A DNA stretch of 64,000 nucleotides from an uncultured Flavobacteriales bacterium (GTDB taxonomy: Bacteria > Bacteroidota > Bacteroidia > Flavobacteriales_D > CAJJDF01), in assembly GCA_937129365.1 (NCBI GenBank), contig CAKZNB010000020.1, positions 1-64,000 of the forward strand. Reading direction: 5' to 3'. How positions within the stretch are numbered: position 1 is the first letter of the stretch; each line of letters begins with the position of its first letter. Both the position numbers and the translations under genes were made by a program. Under the pieces are notes generated by a model that was not told where the DNA came from, searched no databases, and worked only from the letters and a program-made list of their open reading frames with translations. Positions 27,449 to 34,742 of the stretch are shown here, piece after piece.

Positions 27449-28069
27449 ATGAGAATATATGCCCTATTTTTTCTTATTATTACTCTTGGCTTTTCTTCTT
27501 GCAAGGGAAAAGAAAAACCACTTGTTGAATGTAATAATGAAGCTCCATTTTATGTAAAAGGAAATTACAATGGTGTCTCAATTGACTATAAAATTGGTGA
27601 AAATGATTATTTCATGAAAACTAGTTTTGAAAAACAAATACGCCCAAATAAAACCACTATTTATTATCTAAAAAGTTTCCTTTCACAAAAGGATAGTATC
27701 GGATTTCCAAACTCACTTCAGTTAATTATGTATGCAAATACAACCGATAGTATTGATGCAAATTTTAATGTTGATTCATTATTTTATGCGGGTTTACAAA
27801 TTCCTGTGAGTGATAATTACGGAGATACGCTAAATGAAATGCTAGTGTTTTTTGGAGATATGCAAGATCCAAATCCTGCCTATATTTCCTCTGCACAATC
27901 CCAAACTAGTTTTTTTATAATTAAAACTGTGGAACCATATAATTTGAATGATTTAGGACAAAAAACAGTTAGAGTTACTTTCGATTTGGATTGTGAGGTA
28001 AAAAGAATTGCTGGTCCTACAAAAAGACTTAATATTAGCGGAGCATTTGCATTTGCATATCCTTATTAA
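27449..28069 (+). CDS. Predicted lipoprotein following the sigma/anti-sigma pair
   Basis: From ATG 27449 the product is 206 aa and begins MRIYALFFLIITLGFSSC, a good lipoprotein signal with Cys18. An upstream in-frame ATG at 27380 lies inside the preceding gene and would bury the signal, so it is rejected. The mature part is beta-rich with no recognised family. It is 10 bases downstream of the trans-envelope protein and is thus probably part of the same stress-response unit, perhaps a sensor partner (inference). Its stop overlaps the stop of the convergent recN by 4 bases. Confidence 0.78.
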   Translation: MRIYALFFLIITLGFSSCKGKEKPLVECNNEAPFYVKGNYNGVSIDYKIGENDYFMKTSFEKQIRPNKTTIYYLKSFLSQKDSIGFPNSLQLIMYANTTDSIDANFNVDSLFYAGLQIPVSDNYGDTLNEMLVFFGDMQDPNPAYISSAQSQTSFFIIKTVEPYNLNDLGQKTVRVTFDLDCEVKRIAGPTKRLNISGAFAFAYPY

Positions 28070-29724
28070 TTAGCCAACAAAGCCTTAGCATTTTCCAATG
28101 CAGCATCGGATATTGTGCTTCCACTTAGCATTTTAGCCAACTCCACTACTCTACTATCCTTCTCCAAAATTTTCATTTTGGTGTAAGTAGAATCCTCATC
28201 TGTAGTTTTATAAACCTTGTAATGAGTATCTCCTTTGCTAGCAATTTGTGGTAAATGAGTAATAGATATTACTTGCGAATTTTCGCTTATTTTTTTCATC
28301 ATCTCAGCCATTTTAGAGGCTATATCTCCAGAAACCCCAGTATCAATTTCATCAAAAATAAGACTTGGAAGCTTCTTTTTCTCAGCTAAGTTGGTTTTGA
28401 TACACAACATCAATCGGGATAATTCTCCACCTGAAGCAACTTTCGATATTGCATTAAATGTTCCTCCTTTATTAGCTCTAAACAAAAACTGAATAGAATC
28501 GAATCCATTTGAAGTTGGTTCAACTGTAGTTTCGTTAGTCAATTGGATTTCAGCATGCTGCATTCCTAAATCGGCTAACATACTATTTACATTTTTCTTA
28601 ATTTTTGAAAATACTTTTTCCCTTGATTCTGTCAACCTTTTCCCAACAATTCCAAGATTGTTTAGTGTAATTTGTCTTGTGTTCTCTAATTTTTCAATCT
28701 CAGAATCAAAATTTGAAGCCAACAGTAAATTTGATTCTATTTTATCTCTTACCTCAATTAATTCTGTAACCGAACTGGTTCTATGTTTTTGATGTACAGA
28801 GATTAATCCGTTCAAAATATCGGTTAACTCTTCTATTCTATTTTCATCAAAAACTACCTCTTCACTAGTACTTTCAATTTCTGTTTTTACATCTTCAATT
28901 TCTATTAAAGCAGAATTAAATCTTTCGTATAATTCTTCCAGTTTTTTGCTTGATTTAGCTACCAAAGATAATTCATGCTCTGCTTGCTTTAATTGCGAAA
29001 TAGCTCCCAACTCATTGTCTAACAATTCAAAAGCTTTATTAAAACTGGCTTTGATTGACTCTGCATTATTCAATAAATCCAATTCCTCTTTAATAGAATT
29101 TTCATCCAAATTATCCAATTTCAAACTATCCAATTCATCAAATTGAAATTGAAAATAATCCAAATCTGCTTTTAATTTTGCTTCCTGTTCTTTGAGTAAT
29201 GATAATTCTTTTGAGACAATTTTATACTCAGAAAAAAGTTCTTTGTATTGAGATTTTAATTCTTCATTTTTAGCATTGGCATCTACTACACTCAATTGAT
29301 ATTCATTAGAGTTCAACATCAAGGTTTGATGCTGAGAATGCACATCAATCAACCTCTCACTCAATTCTTTAAGGATAGAAAGCGAAACTGGTGTATCGTT
29401 AATAAATGCTCTTGATTTTCCTGAAGGAAGAATTTCTCTACGTAAAATAGTTTCTGATTCGTAATCCAATTCATTGGAAACAAAAAATTGTTGAAGTTTC
29501 AATTCCTTTATCTGAAACCAAGTTTCAATTACACATTTTGTGTCTGAATTATTAAGAGATGAATTATCTACCCTCTCTCCAAGTGTAAGTCCCAAAGCTC
29601 CCAAAATAATTGATTTTCCTGCTCCAGTTTCACCTGTAATTGTCGAAAAACCTGAGCCAAAAACTATTTCTAGTTCATCAATTAAGGCATAATTTTTAAT
29701 TTTTATCTTGGATAGCATACACAA
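28066..29724 (-). CDS. recN: RecN, SMC-like DNA double-strand break repair ATPase
   Basis: RecN is a coiled-coil ABC-type ATPase acting early in double-strand break repair. The 552-aa protein has an N-terminal Walker A GETGAGKS (31-38), a central coiled coil (about 150-370) and a C-terminal half with SGGELSRLMLCIK and Walker B SLIFDEIDTGVSG. Two starts are possible: ATG 29724 (MCMLSK) and ATG 29718 (MLSK). A perfect -7 box overlaps the first ATG, which favours 29718. The stop overlaps the preceding convergent gene. Confidence 0.95.
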   Translation of the reverse strand: MCMLSKIKIKNYALIDELEIVFGSGFSTITGETGAGKSIILGALGLTLGERVDNSSLNNSDTKCVIETWFQIKELKLQQFFVSNELDYESETILRREILPSGKSRAFINDTPVSLSILKELSERLIDVHSQHQTLMLNSNEYQLSVVDANAKNEELKSQYKELFSEYKIVSKELSLLKEQEAKLKADLDYFQFQFDELDSLKLDNLDENSIKEELDLLNNAESIKASFNKAFELLDNELGAISQLKQAEHELSLVAKSSKKLEELYERFNSALIEIEDVKTEIESTSEEVVFDENRIEELTDILNGLISVHQKHRTSSVTELIEVRDKIESNLLLASNFDSEIEKLENTRQITLNNLGIVGKRLTESREKVFSKIKKNVNSMLADLGMQHAEIQLTNETTVEPTSNGFDSIQFLFRANKGGTFNAISKVASGGELSRLMLCIKTNLAEKKKLPSLIFDEIDTGVSGDIASKMAEMMKKISENSQVISITHLPQIASKGDTHYKVYKTTDEDSTYTKMKILEKDSRVVELAKMLSGSTISDAALENAKALLAN

Positions 29725-29729
29725 AAGTA
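29722..29729 (-). promoter_or_regulatory. -7 promoter element of recN, overlapping the annotated first ATG
   Basis: TACTTTTG on the minus strand (29729..29722) matches TAnnTTTG exactly and covers ATG 29724. If it is used, translation would start at ATG 29718 on a nearly leaderless transcript. Confidence 0.4.
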
Positions 29730-29808
29730 CAAAAAGAGATTGGATAAATTTAACAAGATTACTTGATAAACTTTAACAACAAAATGGACAACAATTACCC
29801 TTTTTTGA

Positions 29809-29816
29809 TAACTTTG
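29809..29816 (+). promoter_or_regulatory. -7 promoter element for holA
   Basis: TAACTTTG matches TAnnTTTG and ends 7 bases before ATG 29824, so the messenger would have almost no leader. No clear -33 TTG at 17-23 bases. Confidence 0.5.
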
Positions 29817-29823
29817 TTTAGCG

Positions 29824-30828
29824 ATGGATTACAATCAAATTATATCAGGAATAAAAGAAAGAAAATACCAGCCAATTTACTTTTTGGCAGGTGAAGAGCC
29901 TTATTTTATTGATAAAATTTCTGATTTTTTTGAGCATAATGTATTGCAAGAATACGAAAGAGATTTTAATCAAACGGTGTTTTACGGTAAAGATGCGGAT
30001 GCTTTTCAGATAATTGAAACCTGCAAGCGTTTCCCGATGATGAGCGAAAAACAAGTAGTAATTGTAAAAGAAGCTCAACACCTTGCTAAGGATTTAGATA
30101 AATTTGAAAGCTATTTTAATCAGCCACAACCTTCTACTATCTTAGTTTTTTGCCACAAATACAAAAAACTAGACAAACGAAAGTCCATTGGAAAACTCAT
30201 TGTAAAAAAATCGATTTTTTTTGCTTCGGATAAAATCAAAGATTACTTGCTACCAAAATGGATTGAAAACCTTGCTAAATCGCACAAATTGGGATTAAAT
30301 CCAAGAAATGCGGTGTTACTTTCAGAATATTTAGGGAATGATTTGGGGAAAATTGAGAGTGAAATGAAAAAACTCCATGTAATTCTTAAACCTGGAGAAG
30401 AAATTACTGCAACAGTTATTGAGGAACACATTGGAATTAGTAAAGATTACAATGTATTTGAATTGCAAAATGCTATTTCGGTTAAGAATCATGAAAATGC
30501 CTATAAAATTGCCCACTATTTCGGTAAAAATGAAAAAACTCATCCGTTTGTATTAACTATTGGATTTTTATTTTCGTATTTTTCTAAAGTTGCTGTGGTT
30601 GGCTTTTCTAAAAATAAAGCAAATGACAATGCGCTTGCCAAAGAAGCTGGGATAAGTCCTTATTTTATAAAAGATTATAAGATTGCAGCAAGAAACTACT
30701 CGCCAACAAAATTGGTTAACATTATAGGTTATTTAAAAGAGTATGATTTAAAATCAAAAGGCGTAAACAATACTTCTACCACACACAACGATTTACTTAA
30801 AGAGCTATTATTCAAAATATTAAATTAA
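29824..30828 (+). CDS. holA: DNA polymerase III subunit delta
   Basis: The delta subunit opens the beta sliding clamp within the clamp-loader complex, together with gamma/tau (dnaX, encoded at 34743-36566). The 334-aa product has the family start YNQIISGIKERKYQPIYFL followed by GEEPYFID, the DNA_pol3_delta N-terminal domain, then the alpha-helical C-terminal collar. No Walker motif is expected or seen. It is followed 5 bases later by a small lipoprotein gene. Confidence 0.93.
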   Translation: MDYNQIISGIKERKYQPIYFLAGEEPYFIDKISDFFEHNVLQEYERDFNQTVFYGKDADAFQIIETCKRFPMMSEKQVVIVKEAQHLAKDLDKFESYFNQPQPSTILVFCHKYKKLDKRKSIGKLIVKKSIFFASDKIKDYLLPKWIENLAKSHKLGLNPRNAVLLSEYLGNDLGKIESEMKKLHVILKPGEEITATVIEEHIGISKDYNVFELQNAISVKNHENAYKIAHYFGKNEKTHPFVLTIGFLFSYFSKVAVVGFSKNKANDNALAKEAGISPYFIKDYKIAARNYSPTKLVNIIGYLKEYDLKSKGVNNTSTTHNDLLKELLFKILN

Positions 30829-30833
30829 ATTCC

Positions 30834-31217
30834 ATGAAAAATTTACATTTATCCATTTTTACTATTTTAACAATATTGATAGTTAGTTGTTCCGTTTTTA
30901 AATCAGCTGAAGTAAAAAATGCTGAAAAAAAAATGGACTTTACTTTTTCTAAATTGAATAAAAAGGGCTTAATAAAAAAGAGAGGCACTTCCCTAGCTTA
31001 TGAATTTTGTATTCCTAACAAAGATGAATATTTGGATAAAGTGAAAGCAATTGACTCAACTATAGCTATTTATAAATCTTCGAAAGGAAGAATAGGCTGT
31101 GGAGAAAATCAACTTCTGTGCATTGGAGAAACTGCCGATAAAGATTATAAAACAATTTTAATAGAACTAACCAAACTGCCTTATGTCAAAAGTATTAACG
31201 AAAGTTTTTTTGAGTAG
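30834..31217 (+). CDS. Small predicted lipoprotein
   Basis: A 127-aa product with signal ILTILIVSC (Cys19) and a mature domain of about 105 residues, mixed alpha/beta, with four cysteines (EFCIP, IGCGEN, LLCIGE) that could form disulfides outside the cytoplasm. No family is recognised. It sits 5 bases after holA and its last 35 bases overlap the start of the thioredoxin-like gene in another frame. Confidence 0.72.
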   Translation: MKNLHLSIFTILTILIVSCSVFKSAEVKNAEKKMDFTFSKLNKKGLIKKRGTSLAYEFCIPNKDEYLDKVKAIDSTIAIYKSSKGRIGCGENQLLCIGETADKDYKTILIELTKLPYVKSINESFFE

Positions 31218-31731
31218 CATTTTTTTATTCTCAGTATTAACAAGCTGTGATTCAACAAAAAAAACTACTGATAAAAAAGCGAGTGACAACGGACATCTTA
31301 TTGGAAAAATAACCATTCGTGATATTGAAACGAGTGAACATAATTCGTGGTTTTCTAAAGAGTTAGTTAATTATCAAGTCGATACCGAAACACTTGATGA
31401 CTTTGAAAATAATCCTGAACGATTAAAGAAATTATCTGTAAAAATTTTTATGGCTACATGGTGTGAAGATAGCCACAGAGAATTACCAAGGTTTTATAAC
31501 ATAATGCGTTTCCTTAATATTACTGATTATGAAATATTTGCTATGGATTACCATAAAGAAACTCCTGAAAAATACGAGAAAGGACTTACTGTAAAATATG
31601 TTCCAACATTTATTATTTATTCTGAGGGGAAAGAATTAAATAGAATTATCGAATCTCCTGTTGAGAGTCTGGAAAAGGATTTAATCGCTATTGTACAGGC
31701 TAAAAATTATACACCAAACTATCAAGATTAA
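31183..31731 (+). CDS. Thioredoxin-fold lipoprotein with single active-site cysteine (CEDS)
   Basis: A lipoprotein signal (FLFSVLTSC, Cys22) leads to a thioredoxin-like domain: strand VKIFMATWCEDS, then a cis-Pro loop (YVPTFIIY). The active site is Cys94-Glu-Asp-Ser97 rather than CxxC, so the resolving cysteine is missing and ordinary dithiol exchange is not expected; a glutathione-free monothiol, peroxidatic or purely binding role are possibilities. Product 182 aa. It overlaps the preceding lipoprotein gene by 35 bases and is probably co-translated with it. The active-site change is seen directly; its meaning is inference. Confidence 0.85.
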   Translation: MSKVLTKVFLSSIFLFSVLTSCDSTKKTTDKKASDNGHLIGKITIRDIETSEHNSWFSKELVNYQVDTETLDDFENNPERLKKLSVKIFMATWCEDSHRELPRFYNIMRFLNITDYEIFAMDYHKETPEKYEKGLTVKYVPTFIIYSEGKELNRIIESPVESLEKDLIAIVQAKNYTPNYQD

Positions 31732-31758
31732 GATATTTTTTCTATATTCATTCTGTAT

Positions 31759-32367
31759 ATGGAACAAATCAAACAATTATTCAATTTTAACAACCTCAAT
31801 TCTTTGAAGGCTGAAAAGGGCAGAATTCTTATTTCTGATCCTTTTTTGAATGATGACTATTTTTCAAATTCTGTTATACTTCTTTGTGAACTAAATGATA
31901 AAGGTGCTTTTGGCTTAGTTCTTAACCATTACATCGATGAAGAATTATCTGATTTAATGAATAAATTTAATTCTCTTAACACTACTGATTTCAAAATCAG
32001 TTTGGGCGGCCCTGTTGATACAGATAGTATCTATTACATACACAATAGACCTGATTTAATTGAAGGAAGCATCAATATTTATGACAATTTATTTCTTGGA
32101 AACGGAAGCAATTTTGATGACATTGCTGATTTTATTAAAGAAAATAAAATTTCTAAAGATGAGATTAAATTCTTTTTGGGCTATTCTGGTTGGACAGCAG
32201 GACAATTACAAGAAGAATTAAAAAAGAATTCATGGTTTGTAGGAAGTCTATCTGCCAAAACCATCATGGAGTATCACGATACCGATATTTGGAAAAAAAC
32301 TCTTGAAAAGATGAGCGAGAAACACCGAGTTATCTCTAATTTTCCTCAAAATCCGATGTTAAATTAA
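31759..32367 (+). CDS. YqgE/AlgH family protein (DUF179)
   Basis: A 202-aa cytoplasmic protein of the UPF0301 family. Diagnostic elements are KGRILISDPFLND near the N-terminus, GAFGLVLN, LGGPVD and LGYSGWTAGQLQEE. The biochemical role is unresolved; AlgH in Pseudomonas was named for alginate regulation. It follows the thioredoxin-like gene by 27 bases and is convergent with the aminotransferase gene after a 3-base gap. Confidence 0.92.
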   Translation: MEQIKQLFNFNNLNSLKAEKGRILISDPFLNDDYFSNSVILLCELNDKGAFGLVLNHYIDEELSDLMNKFNSLNTTDFKISLGGPVDTDSIYYIHNRPDLIEGSINIYDNLFLGNGSNFDDIADFIKENKISKDEIKFFLGYSGWTAGQLQEELKKNSWFVGSLSAKTIMEYHDTDIWKKTLEKMSEKHRVISNFPQNPMLN

Positions 32368-32370
32368 GCT

Positions 32371-33231
32371 CTAACTCTGAATCACAGCATTAGTATCCTC
32401 ATTTAATAAGTCAACCAATTTATCTGCAATTTTGTGGAAAAATCGTTTCGTTTTATAACTCCTCACCCACTTAATTCCCTGAATAGCGTTAGTTAAGATA
32501 ATCTCATCACAAGATAATAAATGACCCGCAGTTATTGGACTCTCGTATACCTTAATGTTATTAGCAAGAGCCAAATTAATTACTTTCATTCTCATTGTTC
32601 CACCCACACATCCTGACGATAATGGCGGAGTATACAAAACCCCATTACTTACAATAAAAAAATTAGAATTGGTACTCTCAATAATATTATTCTTATCATT
32701 TACTAATAAATGATCGCCAAGCCCTTTTTCTTTTGCAGTAATTATTGCACTTACATAAAAATAGGAATTGGTAGTTTTGAATGAGGCATACTTATTTCTA
32801 GGTTTGTGAACTTCAGTATACACATCTACATCAACACCTTCAGGATTCAACACAAAATCATTGTAAGGAAATTGCTCGGCCTCAATAATAAAACCAGGTT
32901 CATTAGACTCAGAAAAATAAGAAGCTACCTCTCCCTTTCTATAAATAGTTAATTTAACTCTTCCACCATTATGAATTCCATTGTGCTGAATTAAGCTTCT
33001 TATCTGGTTATCAAAATAACTTTTGGTAAAAAAATCGGGGATATTAATCCTATATACTTTCATTCCTTCAATCAATCTTGAGAAATGAGCATTAAAATTA
33101 TAAGCTTCCCCATTTACTATTCTAATACTTTCAAATAATCCATCTCCATAGCGGAATGATCTATTATTGATTGATAATATGGGTTTATCTATTGGAAAAA
33201 ACTCTCCGTTGTATATTAAATCTAAACTCAA
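32371..33231 (-). CDS. Class IV PLP aminotransferase (branched-chain / D-amino acid / ADC lyase family)
   Basis: A 286-aa fold-type IV PLP enzyme. Family marks are RSFRYGDGLFESIRI near the N-terminus, YASFKTTNSYFYV containing the Schiff-base lysine, ESTNSNFFIV and LTNAIQGIKWV. The fold covers branched-chain aminotransferases, D-amino acid aminotransferases and aminodeoxychorismate lyase, and sequence reading cannot separate these. The size and the ESTNSN motif slightly favour the D-amino-acid/ADC-lyase-like branch. It lies 15 bases downstream of the rhomboid gene on the same strand. Confidence 0.88.
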   Translation of the reverse strand: MSLDLIYNGEFFPIDKPILSINNRSFRYGDGLFESIRIVNGEAYNFNAHFSRLIEGMKVYRINIPDFFTKSYFDNQIRSLIQHNGIHNGGRVKLTIYRKGEVASYFSESNEPGFIIEAEQFPYNDFVLNPEGVDVDVYTEVHKPRNKYASFKTTNSYFYVSAIITAKEKGLGDHLLVNDKNNIIESTNSNFFIVSNGVLYTPPLSSGCVGGTMRMKVINLALANNIKVYESPITAGHLLSCDEIILTNAIQGIKWVRSYKTKRFFHKIADKLVDLLNEDTNAVIQS

Positions 33232-33246
33232 AATTAGGTATCTGTT

Positions 33247-33870
33247 TTAAAATATGTTTTGAATTTCTTGAATAAAGTTAGAAATAACAAATTTAGGACT
33301 AAGTATTATGGTAAAAAGCACTCCAAACAATGCGCCCAACAAATGTGCATCATGAGCAATATTGGTTCTTCCTCTCTTATTCATGTACATTTCGTAACCA
33401 ACATACAATACTCCAAATAAAGCAGCAGGCATTGGAATTGCGGCAAAAATATACACCTTACTAGCTGGCATAAGTAAAATAGCTGAGAATAACACCGCAG
33501 AAACTGCACCAGACGCACCCAATGAATTATAGACAGGATTATCTTTATGCTTTCTTAAAGCTGGTAAAGTAGCAAAAATAATCCCTCCTATATATAAGAG
33601 TATAAAATATATAGTTCCCATACCTTCAAAATACCCATTAAAAAGTATTTCTACATTTCTTCCAAAAAAATAAAGTACGAACATATTTACTCCCAAGTGC
33701 ATTAGGTCAGCATGAATAAATGCATGAGAAAACATTCTATACCACTCATTACTGTAAAATATCTTGGCAGGATTGAACAGTAATTTATGCTTTAAAGATA
33801 AATTTTCAGAAGCATATAGCGAAACTCCCACTGTTATTAGGATGATGATTAAAGTAACTGATAAAGACAT
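33247..33870 (-). CDS. Rhomboid family intramembrane serine protease
   Basis: A 207-aa six-helix membrane protein. The catalytic dyad is visible: GASG with Ser120 in helix 4 and His176 in the AHLLGA segment of helix 6. The conserved HADLMHLGVNMFVLYFFG stretch of helix 2 is also present. Rhomboids cleave transmembrane segments of other proteins; substrates here are unknown. Upstream, the 282-base gap to hup contains no clear promoter for this strand. Confidence 0.93.
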   Translation of the reverse strand: MSLSVTLIIILITVGVSLYASENLSLKHKLLFNPAKIFYSNEWYRMFSHAFIHADLMHLGVNMFVLYFFGRNVEILFNGYFEGMGTIYFILLYIGGIIFATLPALRKHKDNPVYNSLGASGAVSAVLFSAILLMPASKVYIFAAIPMPAALFGVLYVGYEMYMNKRGRTNIAHDAHLLGALFGVLFTIILSPKFVISNFIQEIQNIF

Positions 33871-33963
33871 TTTTTATAGTAGTAAATAAGATTTAAAAGT
33901 AACTAAATCTATACCTGTTCACAAATAAATTCGTAAAACCAAGTAATCGTTTTGTAAACTCCA

Positions 33964-33989
33964 CTACATAAGGGATGTAGGTTTTTTTT
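33964..33989 (+). terminator. Orphan intrinsic terminator-like hairpin between the rhomboid gene and hup
   Basis: CTACAT (33964-33969), loop AAGGG, ATGTAG (33975-33980), one G, then eight T (33982-33989). It reads as a rho-independent terminator on the plus strand, yet no plus-strand gene lies upstream: the rhomboid gene is on the minus strand and ends its start codon at 33870. It could end a short RNA from about 33880-33960. Confidence 0.45.
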
Positions 33990-34071
33990 ATAAAAATTGA
34001 AGGAAAACAGTGGGAAACACCCATATTTATGAACATTTAACCACTTTTATTAACATAAACCCTTGCTACGC

Positions 34072-34101
34072 TTGGTTTGTAGAGATATTCGTATATATTT
34101 G
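34072..34101 (+). promoter_or_regulatory. Promoter of hup
   Basis: TTG (34072-34074), 19 bases, TATATTTG (34094-34101): a complete Bacteroidota promoter. The leader of about 45 bases contains a small stem, CTAAC (34108-34112) with GTTAG (34119-34123). Confidence 0.7.
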
Positions 34102-34152
34102 TTAAAGCTAACAAAGGCGTTAGTGTTTTATTAATCATTTAAAAAATATAAA

Positions 34153-34425
34153 ATGAACAAAACAGATTTGATCGATGCAATGGCATCAAACTCAGGACTA
34201 AGTAAAGCTGACTCAAAAAGAGCTTTAGAAGGATTTATGGATGCTACTTCAAAATCTTTGAAAAAAGGTGACAAAGTATCTCTAGTAGGATGGGGAACTT
34301 TTTCTGTAGCTAACAGAGCTGCTAGAACTGGAAGAAACCCACAAACTGGTAAAGAAATTAAAATTGCTGCTAAAAATGTAGTAAAGTTTAAGGCTGGTTC
34401 TGAATTAGCTAAAACTGTAAACTAA
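34153..34425 (+). CDS. hup: HU-family histone-like DNA-binding protein
   Basis: A 90-aa nucleoid protein of exact HU length. MNKTDLIDAMA at the start, GWGTFSV in the beta saddle, RTGRNPQTGKEI in the DNA-binding arm and VVKFKAGSEL at the end are all characteristic. HU bends and compacts DNA as a dimer. The gene has its own promoter with a leader of about 45 bases and is followed by a strong terminator, so it is a single-gene transcript. Confidence 0.96.
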   Translation: MNKTDLIDAMASNSGLSKADSKRALEGFMDATSKSLKKGDKVSLVGWGTFSVANRAARTGRNPQTGKEIKIAAKNVVKFKAGSELAKTVN

Positions 34426-34450
34426 GACTAACCTCTTAATTTAATAATTA

Positions 34451-34479
34451 AACCTGCTAGCTTGCTAGCGGGTTTTTTT
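34451..34479 (+). terminator. Rho-independent terminator of hup
   Basis: AACCTGCTAGC, loop TT, GCTAGCGGGTT: an 11-bp stem with one G-T pair, running into seven T (34473-34479), 25 bases after the hup stop. Confidence 0.85.
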
Positions 34480-34518
34480 ATGCTTTATATTTTTGTGTGT
34501 TTTAATAATATTATTGTT

Positions 34519-34693
34519 TGTCATTCCTGGTGACATGTCCCGAAAAAATCGGGAAGGCAGGGATCTAACTAACACGAGAATCAAACTCTTCATCTGTCAT
34601 TCCTGCGAAGGCAGGAATCTAAATACAGCCTGTCCCGACTTCTCGGGAAGAATCATTTATAACACGAAGATTCCTGCCTTCCCATGAATGACA
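34519..34693. repeat. Cluster of palindromic intergenic repeats (TGTCATTCCTG...CAGGAATCT family) between hup and dnaX
   Basis: Three related units fill the convergent gap. Copy 1 (34519-34566) begins TGTCATTCCTG and ends GGCAGGGATCT but is split by a hairpin TCCCGAAAAAATCGGGA. Copy 2 (34595-34620) is the simple form TGTCATTCCTGCGAAGGCAG. Copy 3 (34668-34693) is inverted, AGATTCCTGCC to GAATGACA. A further hairpin, TCCCGACTTCTCGGGA (34633-34648), lies between copies 2 and 3, and AACACGA recurs near copies 1 and 3. No coding frame here is credible. The same TGTCATTCC end occurs at 40527. Confidence 0.8.
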
Positions 34694-34742
34694 TTTATGT
34701 GTTAATTAGGAAATCATGTAAAATTAGATCCAACTCAGTTGG

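Noticed and set aside
34493-34687. 64-codon open frame between hup and dnaX
   Set aside because: It consists of the palindromic repeat cluster and the hup terminator; no protein-like composition.
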